NCBI RefSeq assembly: GCF_004361695.1 | Contig: NZ_SNVW01000004.1 | Span: 248,001 to 312,000 of the forward strand | Length of the DNA stretch: 64,000 nucleotides | Reading direction: 5' to 3' | Origin: Curtobacterium flaccumfaciens | Lineage (GTDB): Bacteria > Actinomycetota > Actinomycetes > Actinomycetales > Microbacteriaceae | Shown here: positions 9,069 through 17,933 of the stretch, one piece after another | Layout of the letters: every line of letters starts with the position of its first letter | Numbering within the stretch: position 1 is the first letter of the stretch | Position numbers and translations under genes: made by a program | The notes under the pieces: model-generated | Databases searched by the model: none | The model's input: only the letters and a program-made list of their open reading frames with translations | Told to the model about the DNA's origin: nothing

Positions 9069-10472
9069 TCAGGCCCCGGGCACGACCCCGGTGTCGCGGG
9101 CGAGGAGGTCGTCGATCGACTCGCCCCGGACGAGGATACGGGCTGCACCGTCGGCGACGGCGACGACGGGCGGGCGGCCCACGTGGTTGTAGTTGCTCGC
9201 GAGGCTCCAGCAGTAGGCACCCGTCGCGGCTACGGCGAGCAGGTCGCCGCGGTGCACGTCGCCGGGCAGGTACTCGTCGTTCACGACGATGTCGCCGCTC
9301 TCGCAGTGCTTGCCGACGACGCGGGTGAGCACGGCCGGGGCGTCCGAGGTGCGGGCGAGCCGTGCGGTGTAGTCGGCGCCGTACAGGGCGGGTCGGGCGT
9401 TGTCGCTCATGCCGCCGTCGACGGAGACGTAGGTGCGGGTGGCGGACTCCTGCTCCGACGACTCCAGCGTCACGGGCTTGATCGTGCCGACCCGGTACAG
9501 CGTGATCCCGGGCGGGCCGACGATGTACCGGCCCGGCTCCACCGCGATCTCCGGCACCGGGACGTCCCGTTCGGCGCAGGCCTCGGCCACGATGGTCGCG
9601 AGCGCGTCGGCGACGTCCTCCGGCGCGAAGGCCGAGTCGGCCTCGGTGTAGTCGATGCCCCAGCCGCCGCCGAGGTTGAGCTCGGGCACCGGGCCGGACT
9701 CGACCAGGGTCGCGTGCACGTCCATCAGGCGCCGAGCGGCTTCGCGGAAGCCGGACTCGTCGAAGATCTGCGAGCCGATGTGCGAGTGCAGCCCGACGAA
9801 CGCCAGGGACGGCTGCGCCCGGACCGCTGCCGCTGCGTCGACCGCCTCGGACAACGGGATGCCGAACTTCTGGTCCTCGCGCGCGGTGGCGAGGTACTCG
9901 TGCGTCGAGGCGTGGACGCCGCTGTTGATCCGGATCCGCACGCGCTGCACGACCCCGGCTGCGGCGGCCGCCCGTGCGACGCGCTGCACCTCTTCGTGGC
10001 TGTCGAGGACGATCGTGCCGACACCGACATCGACCGCGCGGGCGATCTCGGCGTCGGACTTGTCGTTGCCGTGGAAGCCGAGCATCGCCGGGTCGACCCC
10101 GCCGGCCAGCGCCACCGCGAGCTCCCCGCCCGTGCAGACGTCCACGCGCAGGTCGGCGGCGGCCATCCACCCGGCGACGTGCGTCGTCAGGAACGCCTTG
10201 CCGGCGTAGTAGACGTGCGCCCGGGTGCCGATGCGCTCGAACGCCTCGGTGAAGGCGTTCCGCACGCGGACCGCCCGCGACTGCACGTCGTGTTCGTCCA
10301 CCACGTAGAGGGGCGAGCCGTACTGCGCCACCAGATCGGACGCGGTCAGCCCGCCGACGGCGAGCTCGCCGTCGTCGGTGCGCGTCGCGGACGCGGGCCA
10401 GATGCGCGCCTCGAGCGCGGACGGGTCCGTCGGGAACCGCAGTCGCTGCGGGGCAAGGGGGTTCTCGCTCAC
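9069..10472 (-). CDS. lysA: Diaminopimelate decarboxylase
   Basis: 467 residues. It decarboxylates meso-diaminopimelate to lysine, the last step of the pathway. The fold III PLP lysine is K92 in VYYAGKAFLT; HIGSQIF, GGGWGIDY, EPGRYIVG and CESGD motifs follow in family order. I chose GTG at 10472 because TAGGAT (10481-10486) lies 8 bases upstream as a -10 element for a leaderless mRNA, and the protein from there matches the usual length; a frame open to 10694 adds non-homologous residues. It heads the lysA-hom-thrC-thrB run. Confidence 0.97.
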   Translation of the reverse strand: MSENPLAPQRLRFPTDPSALEARIWPASATRTDDGELAVGGLTASDLVAQYGSPLYVVDEHDVQSRAVRVRNAFTEAFERIGTRAHVYYAGKAFLTTHVAGWMAAADLRVDVCTGGELAVALAGGVDPAMLGFHGNDKSDAEIARAVDVGVGTIVLDSHEEVQRVARAAAAAGVVQRVRIRINSGVHASTHEYLATAREDQKFGIPLSEAVDAAAAVRAQPSLAFVGLHSHIGSQIFDESGFREAARRLMDVHATLVESGPVPELNLGGGWGIDYTEADSAFAPEDVADALATIVAEACAERDVPVPEIAVEPGRYIVGPPGITLYRVGTIKPVTLESSEQESATRTYVSVDGGMSDNARPALYGADYTARLARTSDAPAVLTRVVGKHCESGDIVVNDEYLPGDVHRGDLLAVAATGAYCWSLASNYNHVGRPPVVAVADGAARILVRGESIDDLLARDTGVVPGA

Positions 10473-10480
10473 GGGACCCG

Positions 10481-10486
10481 ATCCTA
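10481..10486 (-). promoter_or_regulatory. -10 hexamer TAGGAT of lysA (leaderless)
   Basis: TAGGAT on the minus strand ends 8 bases before the lysA GTG. No Shine-Dalgarno sequence fits between them. Confidence 0.55.
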
Positions 10487-10530
10487 CCGAGCCGAGCCGT
10501 GCCTCCAGGCCGTGTGACGCACCCCGTCGG

Positions 10531-11286
10531 CTACGAGCACTTGCCGACCGTCTGGAGGCCCTGCTCGTTGAGCGGCAGCGAGTCGGCCGTGACCCGCACC
10601 GAGGCCTGCGACGACGTGATGTCGAGCGAGCGCACCCGGAGCTGCGACGGCAGGAACCGGGCGGTGCAGACCTCGACCGGCACGTTCGTGACACCAGGGA
10701 TCGAGTCCACCTTGAGGCCGAGCGCCGAGTTCGTGATCCGCACTGTCTTCGGCGTGATCGTGATGCCCTTGCCGTCGTCCTGCGCGACGACGGCGCCCTT
10801 CGCGGCGTACGTGATGTCGTACCCGAGCACCGCGCTCGTGCCGGACAGTTCGACGCCGCCGTCGGCCAGGCTGAGCCGGTCGAACAGCGGGCTGTACTTC
10901 GCCAGGTCCTTCACGCTCGACGATGCGAGCGTGACGTGCCCGTCGACGTCGCGCACGTCGCCCTTGCCGTCGATCGGCACGTCGTGCGCGGTGACGTCGG
11001 CGGCGAGCGGGACGCCGTCGATCGTCAGCTTCTCGGAGGAGATCTCGACCTCGTCGAGGGACCCGCCGATGAGCTGCGGGATGACGACGCCGTTCGCGTG
11101 CGCCTGGACCGTGCCGGTCGCTCCGGCGGGCAGCGACTGCTCCACCTGCTGGGCGATCATGCGGTCGACGACACCGCGCAGGACGAACTCGGCGACGACC
11201 ACGAGCACGGCCAGCACGACCACGACGACGATGAGGACGACGGGCCAGCGGCGGCCCTTCCGGGTGGGCTCGGTGGCGGCGGACAT
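10531..11286 (-). CDS. LmeA-family (DUF2993) phospholipid-binding membrane protein
   Basis: 251 residues: a basic N-terminus, one transmembrane helix (about 14-37, VVLIVVVVVLAVLVVVAEFVL), then a DUF2993 domain with alternating hydrophobic strands (ITITPKTVRITNS, LEVRSLDITSS-like). In mycobacteria LmeA is a periplasmic phospholipid-binding protein involved in lipomannan elongation; the function here is only inferred from family. ATG at 11286 is preceded by AAGGTGGGA; a GTG three codons earlier overlaps that ribosome site and is less likely. It lies between argS and lysA on the same strand. Confidence 0.88.
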   Translation of the reverse strand: MSAATEPTRKGRRWPVVLIVVVVVLAVLVVVAEFVLRGVVDRMIAQQVEQSLPAGATGTVQAHANGVVIPQLIGGSLDEVEISSEKLTIDGVPLAADVTAHDVPIDGKGDVRDVDGHVTLASSSVKDLAKYSPLFDRLSLADGGVELSGTSAVLGYDITYAAKGAVVAQDDGKGITITPKTVRITNSALGLKVDSIPGVTNVPVEVCTARFLPSQLRVRSLDITSSQASVRVTADSLPLNEQGLQTVGKCS

Positions 11287-11553
11287 GCGTCCCACCTTGC
11301 CAGGGTCCCCCGGCAGCCAGCCTGGAGGCGCGGCGTGCGCCCGGCGCGCGCGTCGCGGCGGGCGCGGGGTCGCGCGGGGCGCGGGGCGCGGGGCGCCGCC
11401 TGCGGGCGCGCGGGGCGCGGGGGCGCCGCGTGCGCGCGCCGCACAACGAAAGTCACCCCGAGCCGCGGCGATGCGCGGCTCGGGGTGACTTCGGTTGTGC
11501 GACGGGTCGCGGGGCGCGCGGCGCGCAGCGCTGCGCGCGCGGCGCGCAGCGCG
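11287..11553. other. Very GC-rich intergenic region between argS and the LmeA-like gene
   Basis: 267 bases, low-complexity GCGCG/GGGCGC runs at both ends, with a strong inverted repeat in the middle (11441-11500). A copy of the 10-mer GCCTGGAGGC sits at 11320-11329. No coding signal is seen. Confidence 0.7.
11441..11500 (-). terminator. 60-bp inverted repeat, probable argS terminator
   Basis: An 18-base perfect stem (11450-11467 with 11474-11491, 6-base loop) is flanked, after a two-base mismatch, by outer arms GCACAAC (11441-11447) and GTTGTGC (11494-11500). It lies 54 bases after the argS stop. No U-run follows on either strand, as is common for actinobacterial terminators. Confidence 0.6.
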
Positions 11554-13224
11554 CTACATGCGCTCGGGCGCCGTCACCCCGAGCAGCCCGAGGCCGTTGC
11601 GGACGACCTGCCCGGTGGCGTCGTTCAGCCAAAGGCGCGTGCGGTGCAGGTCCGTCACGGCCTCGTCGCCGAGCGGCGTCACGCGGCAGGAGTCGTACCA
11701 GCGGTGGTACAGCCCCGCCAGCTGCTCGATGTAGCGGGCGATGCGGTGCGGCTCGCGCAGTTCCGCGGCCTGCCGCACCACGCGCGGGTACTCGGCGAGG
11801 GCACCGAGGAGGGCGCCCTCGGTCTCGTGCGTCAGGAGCGAGGCGTCGAAGGCCGAACGGTCCACCCCGGACGCGGCGGCGTTCCGGGCGACCGACTGCG
11901 TGCGGGCGTGGGCGTACTGCACGTAGAAGACGGGGTTGTCGTTCGTGCGCTTCACGAGCAGGTCGAGGTCGATGTCGATCGCGGTGTCGCTGGCGAACCG
12001 GACGAGCGAGTACCGGCCGGCGTCCACGCCGACGGCGTCGACGAGGTCCTCCATCGTGACGATCGTGCCCGCGCGCTTCGACATGCGCATCGGCTCGCCG
12101 TCCTTGAGCAGGTTGACCATCTGGCCGATGAGGATCTCGAGGTTCTTGCCCGGCTCGTCGCCGAAGGCCGCACACATCGCCATCATCCGGCCGACGTAGC
12201 CGTGGTGGTCGGCGCCGAGCATGATGAGGTTCCGGTCGAAGCCGCGCTCGCGCTTGTCGAGGTAGTACGCCAGGTCGCCCGCGATGTACGCCGGCTCACC
12301 GTCGGACTTGATGACGACGCGGTCGCGGTCGTCGCCGAAGTCGGTGGTGCGGAGCCACTCGGCACCCTCGGCCTCGTACATCACGCCCGCCGACCGCAGT
12401 CGCTCGATGGCGCGCTCGACGGCCTTCGACTCGTGCAGGGCGTTCTCGTGGAAGTACACGTCGAAGTCGACGCCGAAGTCGTGCAGCGACGACTTGATGT
12501 CGGCGAACATGAACTCGACGCCCTCGCGGCGGAAGACCTCCTGCGCCTCGTCGCGCGGCAGGTCGCGCACGTCGATGGCCGGCTCGAGGGTCTCGATGAC
12601 CCGCGCCGCGATCTCCGCGATGTAGGCGCCGCCGTAGCCGTCCTCCGGCGTGGGCTCACCGAGCGCCGAGGCGACGAGGGAGCGGGCGAAGCGGTCGATC
12701 TGCGCGCCGTGGTCGTTGAAGTAGTACTCGCGGGTGACCATGCCGCCCTGCGCCTGGAACACGCGAGCGAGGCTGTCGCCCACCGCGGCCCAGCGCACGC
12801 CGCCCATGTGGATCGGCCCGGTCGGGTTCGCGGACACGAACTCGAGGTTGATCCGGACGCCGTCGTACAGGTCGCCGTCGCCGAAGACCGAGCCGGACTC
12901 GACGATCGTGCGGGCGATCTCCCCCGCGGCCGCGGCCTCGAGCGTGATGTTGATGAACCCCGGACCGGCGACGTCGACCGTGTCCACGCCGTCGAGCTCG
13001 GTCAGCTCGCCGGCGATCTCGGTCGCGAGCTCGCGCGGGTTCGTGCCGAGGCGCTTCGCGAGCTGCATCGCCGCGTTCGACGCCCAGTCGCCGTGCGCCC
13101 GGTTCTTCGGACGCTCGAGCTCCACGTGGGACTCGTCGATCGTCACGGCGTCGGAGGCACCTCGTCGCTCGACGATCCCGGTCAGGATCGACAGGTACGC
13201 GGCGGAGAGTTCGGCAGGAGTCAC
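11554..13224 (-). CDS. argS: Arginyl-tRNA synthetase
   Basis: 556 residues, class I synthetase that charges tRNA-Arg. The HIGH-like motif is HMGG at 139-142 ([17 protein letters not shown]); the KMSKS-like motif is MRMSKRAGT; the DALR anticodon-binding domain ends with the typical terminal PERM. GTG at 13224 follows TAGACT (13233-13238) by 8 bases, so the mRNA is probably leaderless. The gene stands at the head of the lysA/thr block; a tRNA-Arg gene is about 750 bases away on the other strand. Confidence 0.98.
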   Translation of the reverse strand: MTPAELSAAYLSILTGIVERRGASDAVTIDESHVELERPKNRAHGDWASNAAMQLAKRLGTNPRELATEIAGELTELDGVDTVDVAGPGFINITLEAAAAGEIARTIVESGSVFGDGDLYDGVRINLEFVSANPTGPIHMGGVRWAAVGDSLARVFQAQGGMVTREYYFNDHGAQIDRFARSLVASALGEPTPEDGYGGAYIAEIAARVIETLEPAIDVRDLPRDEAQEVFRREGVEFMFADIKSSLHDFGVDFDVYFHENALHESKAVERAIERLRSAGVMYEAEGAEWLRTTDFGDDRDRVVIKSDGEPAYIAGDLAYYLDKRERGFDRNLIMLGADHHGYVGRMMAMCAAFGDEPGKNLEILIGQMVNLLKDGEPMRMSKRAGTIVTMEDLVDAVGVDAGRYSLVRFASDTAIDIDLDLLVKRTNDNPVFYVQYAHARTQSVARNAAASGVDRSAFDASLLTHETEGALLGALAEYPRVVRQAAELREPHRIARYIEQLAGLYHRWYDSCRVTPLGDEAVTDLHRTRLWLNDATGQVVRNGLGLLGVTAPERM

Positions 13225-13232
13225 GAGGGTCG

Positions 13233-13238
13233 AGTCTA
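13233..13238 (-). promoter_or_regulatory. -10 hexamer TAGACT of argS (leaderless)
   Basis: TAGACT on the minus strand, 8 bases before the argS GTG start, with no ribosome site in between. Confidence 0.5.
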
Positions 13239-13284
13239 CCGGGACGCCCACGGTCCTCTCCGGCCGATGCACCATCATGTCGGG

Positions 13285-13854
13285 ATGACCTCCCGCAGCC
13301 GCGTCCGGGCGATCGGCGTCGCCCTGCTCACCGTGTCCGCGTCCGTGTCCCTCGTGGCGTGCTCCGGCGGTGGCGACGCGAGCCCGAGCGCCACCGCGGG
13401 CCCCGTCGGCAAGCGGGTCACGCAGACGTGCGGCGAGCTGCTGCCGTCCGGGTCCCTCGACGTCTACGGGAAGACCTTCACGATCGACCGCGACTACCGC
13501 CCGGCAAAGGGGTCCCCTGCCGCGCGGATCGCCGAGCAGCGCGGCCGCGTCTGCCGCTGGGTGGCGACCGACGACGCCGCCACGACCGTCACGCTGGCCG
13601 TCGCCGACCTGCCTGAGAAGTCGCTCACGAACCTCAAGGACGCCCTCTACGAGCGGGGCGGCTCGGTGCCCACCTACCGCGTCGAGGGGTACTTCTCCCT
13701 CACCGACGGCGTCGGCCGCGCCGACGCCTTCGCCGACCCGTACTGGATCACCGCGTCGTCTCCCCTGTTCACGGAGCCCGGCGGCGCGCAGCCGGTCATC
13801 GACGCGGTCCGGGGCGTCGTGCAGCCGGGTGCGTCCGCGACGCCGGCCGGCTGA
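13285..13854 (+). CDS. Secreted lipoprotein of unknown function
   Basis: 189 residues. It starts with a basic signal sequence ([11 protein letters not shown]), a hydrophobic core and the lipobox LVAC, with lipidated Cys at residue 26, followed by a Gly/Ser/Ala linker. The remainder ([38 protein letters not shown]) contains two further cysteines (in QTCGEL and RVCRWV) that could form a disulfide. It resembles small actinobacterial DUF3558-like lipoproteins in architecture, but I do not recognise a specific family. It is divergent from argS (60 bases apart). A perfect 32-base palindrome follows the stop. Confidence 0.85.
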   Translation: MTSRSRVRAIGVALLTVSASVSLVACSGGGDASPSATAGPVGKRVTQTCGELLPSGSLDVYGKTFTIDRDYRPAKGSPAARIAEQRGRVCRWVATDDAATTVTLAVADLPEKSLTNLKDALYERGGSVPTYRVEGYFSLTDGVGRADAFADPYWITASSPLFTEPGGAQPVIDAVRGVVQPGASATPAG

Positions 13855-13872
13855 CGCGACGACCCACTGCCT

Positions 13873-13904
13873 GGAGGCGCGTGGCGGCGCCGCCACGCGC
13901 CTCC
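13873..13904 (+). terminator. Perfect 32-bp palindrome after the lipoprotein gene
   Basis: GGAGGCGCGTGGCGGC is followed immediately by its exact reverse complement, 18 bases after the stop. The 10-mer GCCTGGAGGC overlaps its left edge (13869-13878). Acts as a strong hairpin on either strand. Confidence 0.65.
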
Positions 13905-13958
13905 TGGCCGACACGCGGAGACGGACGCACCGTGTCCTGGGCGCCGTCGTCGACCTGC

Positions 13959-13964
13959 TACGGT
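13959..13964 (+). promoter_or_regulatory. -10 hexamer TACGGT of tRNA-Arg
   Basis: TACGGT ends 14 bases before the tRNA 5' end, leaving room for a short 5' leader removed by RNase P. Confidence 0.4.
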
Positions 13965-13978
13965 TGATCCCACCCAGG

Positions 13979-14050
13979 GCCCCCATAGCTCAGGGGATAG
14001 AGCACTGCCCTCCGGAGGCAGGGGCGGAGGTTCGAATCCTCCTGGGGGCA
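13979..14050 (+). tRNA. tRNA-Arg (anticodon CCG)
   Basis: A full cloverleaf of 72 bases: acceptor GCCCCCA pairs with TGGGGGC, D arm with AGCTCAGGGGATAGAGC, anticodon stem CTGCC/GGCAG enclosing loop CTCCGGA with anticodon CCG at 14012-14014, and T arm GGAGG-TTCGAAT-CCTCC. Discriminator base is A; CCA is not encoded. It reads CGG arginine codons, common in this GC-rich genome. Confidence 0.96.
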
Positions 14051-14123
14051 CAGTCACATCCCCGCGCAAGCAGGTGTCTTCGCTTCGCACAGTCACCTGC
14101 GCGCGATGGCAGCTGCGCGCGAT

Positions 14124-14145
14124 GCGGATCAGGGCCGTGATCCGC
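14124..14145 (-). terminator. Hairpin overlapping the end of the 79-aa gene
   Basis: GCGGATCA and TGATCCGC form a perfect 8-base stem with loop GGGCCG; the stop codon of the small gene lies inside it. It is the likely end of the 18,754-14,129 operon. Confidence 0.5.
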
Positions 14146-14368
14146 CGTCGATCCACGCGCGGAGCACGGCGAGGTCCGATGGCGGCCATGCACCGTCACA
14201 CGGCATCGTGCCGTCGGCCAGTCGAGCGAAGATCGCGTCCTGGTGCCGGCGCACGTCGTCGACGTTCCAGAGGTCGAACGCCCGCAGCATGCTGTCACGG
14301 TCCTGCTGCCGGAACAGCGGCCGGACGTCGGTGGCGAAGCCCGGCGACGCGGGCGTGGGATCGGTCAT
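14129..14368 (-). CDS. Small conserved protein of unknown function
   Basis: 79 residues starting MTDPTPASPGF, with AGGAG nine bases before the ATG. It has a compact set of aromatic and charged motifs: FATDVRPLFRQQDRDSML, FDLWNVDDVRRHQDAIF and GTMPCDGAWPPSDLAVL, with one Cys and one His in the positions I recall as conserved in a widespread but unnamed actinobacterial family. No signal peptide or membrane segment. It follows the DHA2 exporter gene by 46 bases and is the last gene of that operon. Confidence 0.75.
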   Translation of the reverse strand: MTDPTPASPGFATDVRPLFRQQDRDSMLRAFDLWNVDDVRRHQDAIFARLADGTMPCDGAWPPSDLAVLRAWIDGGSRP

Positions 14369-14414
14369 CTCGGTGGACTCCTGTCGGTCTTCGGGTGGTG
14401 TGGGCGAATCCGGG

Positions 14415-15869
14415 TCAGGCCCGTCCGGGGGCGTCACCGACGTGCGTGGACACGCCCGTGGAGCCCGTCGTGCTCGGGGTGGCGCTCCGGAACGAGACGG
14501 CGACCACGACCAGCGCGAGCGCCATGGCGCACGCCGAGACGAGGAACGCGGTCGCGTAGCCCGTGGCGGTCGACGCGCCCGTCGCGGTCCGGGTGGCTGC
14601 GATGGTGGCGAGCGTCGCGACGCCGAGGGCCGCGCCGATCTGCTGCGCGGTCGTCAACAGGCTCGCTCCTTCGCCCTGCACCGCGGCGGGGATGTCCGCG
14701 GTCGCGGCGATGGACAGCGCCGGCAGCAGGACGCCGATCCCGAGCGCCGTGAGGACCAGGCCGGGCAGCACGTTGGCGAGGTACGTCGCCTCGGGGGACA
14801 GCAACGAGAACACCGTCTGCCCCGCGACGATCAGCGCCACCCCCGTCAGCGCGGTCGGCCGCAGGCCCACCCGGGCGATGACCCGGCGGGCGACGAGCGA
14901 CGACAGCACCACGATCAGGACGGTCGCCGGCAGCAGCGCGAGCCCGGTCGCCAGTGGGTCGAAGCGGAGGACCGTCTGGAGGAACAGCGAGACGAAGTAG
15001 ACGTACCCCGCGAGCACCGCGCCGGTGATCACCATGGTCACGAGCGCTCCGCGTCGCATCCGTGATGCGAGGACGGTCCGCGGGACCAACGGGTTCCGCG
15101 ACCGTGCCTGCAGGACGACGAAGGTCGCCGCGAGTGCGAGTCCGACGACGACCGGCACGACGGTGGACGGACTCGTCGGTCCGGCCGTCTCGAGGGCGCT
15201 GAGCCCCAGGATCACGGACGCGATCGCAGCGGTGACGAGCAGCGACGGCCCGACGCGGAGCGACCCCCGGTCGGTGCTGACGCGCGGTGCCACCACCCGG
15301 GGGACGAGCACGAGCAGGGCGATGATGACCGGGACGTTGATCACGAAGATGCTGCGCCACCCGACCAGCTGGACGAGCAGCCCACCGAGCACGATCCCAG
15401 CCGTCCCGCCGGCGGCGGTGGCCGCCTGCCAGATGCCGAGCGCGCGGACCCGCGCCGGACCGTCCGCGAACCGGAGTGTGAGGGACGAGAGCGCTGCGGG
15501 GGCGATGAGCGCCCCCGCGGCCCCCTGCACGAAGCGGGCGGCGACGAGCCACTCCGGCGCCGGTGCGAGCCCGCACCCGAGCGAGGCGACGCCGAACAGC
15601 GCGAGCCCGATGAGCAGGACCCGCCGCTGACCGAACACGTCCCCTGCCCTGCCGCCCAGCAGCAGGAGCGACCCGAAGGTGAGGGCGTACCCGGTCACGA
15701 TCCACTGCAGCCCCGACGCTGAGAACCCGAGTCCCGAGCGGATAGTCGGGAGCGCGACGTTCACCACACTGAAGTCGAGCTGCAGGACGAACTGGGCGGC
15801 GCACAGCACGAGCAGGGTCGCAGTCGCCCGCGGGGCGGAAGCGGCGGCAGGCGCCGACTCGGTGGTCAC
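14415..15869 (-). CDS. DHA2-family MFS drug exporter (14 TM)
   Basis: 484 residues, about 14 transmembrane helices, matching EmrB/QacA-type proton antiporters. The first helix carries LDFSVVNVALPTI (motif D1, typical of 14-TM exporters), loop 2-3 has GGRAGDVFGQRRVLL (motif A) and helix 5 has GGTAGIVLGGLL (motif C of antiporters). It probably exports hydrophobic drugs; the substrate is unknown. GTG at 15869 overlaps the stop of the VOC gene (GTGA), so it is translationally coupled to it. Confidence 0.92.
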   Translation of the reverse strand: MTTESAPAAASAPRATATLLVLCAAQFVLQLDFSVVNVALPTIRSGLGFSASGLQWIVTGYALTFGSLLLLGGRAGDVFGQRRVLLIGLALFGVASLGCGLAPAPEWLVAARFVQGAAGALIAPAALSSLTLRFADGPARVRALGIWQAATAAGGTAGIVLGGLLVQLVGWRSIFVINVPVIIALLVLVPRVVAPRVSTDRGSLRVGPSLLVTAAIASVILGLSALETAGPTSPSTVVPVVVGLALAATFVVLQARSRNPLVPRTVLASRMRRGALVTMVITGAVLAGYVYFVSLFLQTVLRFDPLATGLALLPATVLIVVLSSLVARRVIARVGLRPTALTGVALIVAGQTVFSLLSPEATYLANVLPGLVLTALGIGVLLPALSIAATADIPAAVQGEGASLLTTAQQIGAALGVATLATIAATRTATGASTATGYATAFLVSACAMALALVVVAVSFRSATPSTTGSTGVSTHVGDAPGRA

Positions 15870-16246
15870 CGGGGCTCGGCTCGCACGGCGAACAGGTTCC
15901 CGAACGGGTCGAGCAGCTGGCAGAGCCGCTCCCCCGTGAACACCGTCTTCGGCCCCCGGTGTGCGACGGCACCGTTCGCGACCCAGTCCTCGACGACGGC
16001 GTCGACGTCGGGAACGGTCCAGTACGGGACCGTGCCCGAGGGCCCCGGTGTGTTCAGCTCGTCGGTCCGGTGCAGCGTGAAGCGGACGCCGCCGATGTCG
16101 AACGCGACGAGCGCGCCGCCGCGGACGACCGGTTCGCGGCGGAGCCTCGCCGAGTACCAGGCGACCGCGGCGTCGAGGTCGTCCACGAACAGGAACACGT
16201 TGCCGACGGGGCCGATCGTGAGCGGGGTTGCGGGGTCCTCAGGCAT
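15866..16246 (-). CDS. VOC-family (glyoxalase/bleomycin-resistance-like) protein
   Basis: 126 residues with two beta-alpha-beta-beta-beta modules: VGNVFLFVDDLDAAVAWYSA, the first module of the VOC fold, and QLLDPFGNLFAVRAEP, the second, with a terminal Glu in a metal-ligand-like position. VOC members isomerise, degrade or sequester small toxic molecules. ATG at 16246 has GGAGAA upstream and overlaps the end of the preceding MFS gene by 8 bases. Flanked by two exporters, it may be a resistance protein. Confidence 0.88.
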   Translation of the reverse strand: MPEDPATPLTIGPVGNVFLFVDDLDAAVAWYSARLRREPVVRGGALVAFDIGGVRFTLHRTDELNTPGPSGTVPYWTVPDVDAVVEDWVANGAVAHRGPKTVFTGERLCQLLDPFGNLFAVRAEPR

Positions 16247-17933
16247 GCGGGTTCTCCTTCGTCGTGGGCTGGTGCGGCGGTGGCGTCGGCGCTCCGGTGT
16301 CGTCGGTGGTTCCGGTGTCGTCGGTCTCGCCGGCGAAGTAGTGGTGCCAGCGCGGCGCTCCCTCGCACGCGGCGAGGGCCCGCGCCTCGATCTCACGGTC
16401 GCGCCCGGTGGAGCGCTGGGTCTGCTGACGCCGGTACTCGCTCCACGACGGCAGCATGAAGGTCTCGAGCCGCACGTCCTCCTCCTCGCCGCTGCGGTAC
16501 AGCCGCCAGCGGAAGGCGCCGGTCCGGCGTCGGGAGGCGCCGAGCGCGGTCATCGCCTCCTGGAACTCGTGCCGTGACGCCGCGCGGACCGTGTAGGCCA
16601 CCGTGATCAGCACCGGACCGTCCGACGGCGCCGGTTCGAACAGGAGGGTCGGCGAGTCCCAGGCGAGGCGGGCGGACCGGTCGATCACCCCGGTGCCCGG
16701 CAGGAGCGGCAGCCGGAGCACGCTGACCGCCACGAGCGCGAGCATCACCGCCGAGACGGTGAGCGCGAGCGGGGTGCCGATGGCCGAGGCGAGCGCACCC
16801 CACAGCACCGAGCCCACCGCCATCGTCCCCATGAAGACGAGGATGTACGTCGCCGCACCGCGTGAGCGCACCCACTGCGGCAGGGTGAGCTGCAGCGCCG
16901 TGTTCAGGACGGTGAGCGTGCCGATCCACGCGATGCCCGCCAGCACGAGCAGCAGCAGGGTGGGCACCAGCGGCAGGGACGCCGCAGCCGCCGCTCCCGC
17001 CGCGTACAGCAGCGCACTGATCGCAATGATCCAGTTGTCCGAGAGTCGTCGGCGCGCGGCGGGCAGCAGCACGATGCCGAGGACGGCGCCGACGCCCGGC
17101 CCGGTCAGCAGCAGTCCGTACCCGCTCGACCCCAGGTGCAACCGGGTCGCGGTGAGCGGGAGCAGTGCCCAGAGCGCGCTCGCCGGCAGCGCGAACAGCG
17201 CAGAGCGGAGCAGGATCCGCCGCACGAGGTGCGCCGACGCCACGTAGCGCAGCCCGGCGGCGAGCGCGGGTCCGAAGTGCTCGCGGTCCTCGAGGCCGGC
17301 CTGCGGGGGCCGCTTCCACCACAGCAGGGCCGCGACGGCGACGAGGAACGAGAGCGCGTTGATGCCGAAGACGACCGGAGCACCGAACGCCGACAGCACC
17401 ACACCAGCCAGGGCCGGACCGATCGCACGCGCGCCGTTGACGGTGAGGCCGCCGAGCGCCGCCGAGGCACCGATCTGCTCGCGTGGGACGAGCTCGGGCT
17501 GGATCGCCTGCCACGCGGGCGAGGTGAGGGTCGACGAGACGCCGAGCAGGAACGTGAACCCGAGGAGCAGCACCGCGGTCAGCGCGCCGGTGGCGGAGAT
17601 CGCGGCGAGCGCGCCGGCGAGCACCGCACTGGCCACGGAGCCCGCGATGAGGAGTCGACGCCGGTCGTACGAGTCGGCCAGCACCCCGGCCAGCAGGGAG
17701 AGGAGCACCGCGGGTGCGAGGCTCGCGGTCTGCACGAGGGCGATCACGGTCGGACCGGCCGATGCCTCAACGAGGAACCACTGCGCGCCGACCGTCTGCA
17801 TCCAGCCGCCGATGTTGCTGCCGAGCTGCGCGAACCACAGGACGCGGAACGCGGTGCTCGCCATCGGCGCCCACGCGGACGCCGACGCTCGCGGGGCGCT
17901 CGCCGTGGGGGTCGTGCGCGGCGCTCCGCTCAC
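16239..17933 (-). CDS. MFS transporter (MFS_3/EntS type) with C-terminal ABM-like domain
   Basis: 564 residues. The first 420 or so form a 12-TM MFS domain (FRVLWFAQLGSNIGGWMQTVG; LAGVLADSYDRRRLLIAG as motif A), resembling the enterobactin-exporter-like MFS_3 family. The remaining part (VLITVAYTVRAASRHEFQEAM onward) looks like the ferredoxin-like antibiotic-biosynthesis-monooxygenase fold often fused to this family, ending in RWHHYFAGE and a TDDTG repeat. GTG at 17933 forms GTGA with the stop of the hydrolase gene. The substrate is unknown. Confidence 0.9.
   Translation of the reverse strand: MSGAPRTTPTASAPRASASAWAPMASTAFRVLWFAQLGSNIGGWMQTVGAQWFLVEASAGPTVIALVQTASLAPAVLLSLLAGVLADSYDRRRLLIAGSVASAVLAGALAAISATGALTAVLLLGFTFLLGVSSTLTSPAWQAIQPELVPREQIGASAALGGLTVNGARAIGPALAGVVLSAFGAPVVFGINALSFLVAVAALLWWKRPPQAGLEDREHFGPALAAGLRYVASAHLVRRILLRSALFALPASALWALLPLTATRLHLGSSGYGLLLTGPGVGAVLGIVLLPAARRRLSDNWIIAISALLYAAGAAAAASLPLVPTLLLLVLAGIAWIGTLTVLNTALQLTLPQWVRSRGAATYILVFMGTMAVGSVLWGALASAIGTPLALTVSAVMLALVAVSVLRLPLLPGTGVIDRSARLAWDSPTLLFEPAPSDGPVLITVAYTVRAASRHEFQEAMTALGASRRRTGAFRWRLYRSGEEEDVRLETFMLPSWSEYRRQQTQRSTGRDREIEARALAACEGAPRWHHYFAGETDDTGTTDDTGAPTPPPHQPTTKENPHA

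Noticed and set aside
11330-11440. A gene in the GC-rich stretch after argS
   Set aside because: Only GCGCG/GGGCGC low-complexity sequence, no start with ribosome site or -10 element, and no recognisable protein.
14043-14110. A second tRNA or an integrase attachment site at the tRNA-Arg 3' end
   Set aside because: No second cloverleaf, no integrase gene and no repeat of the tRNA 3' end found in the window.
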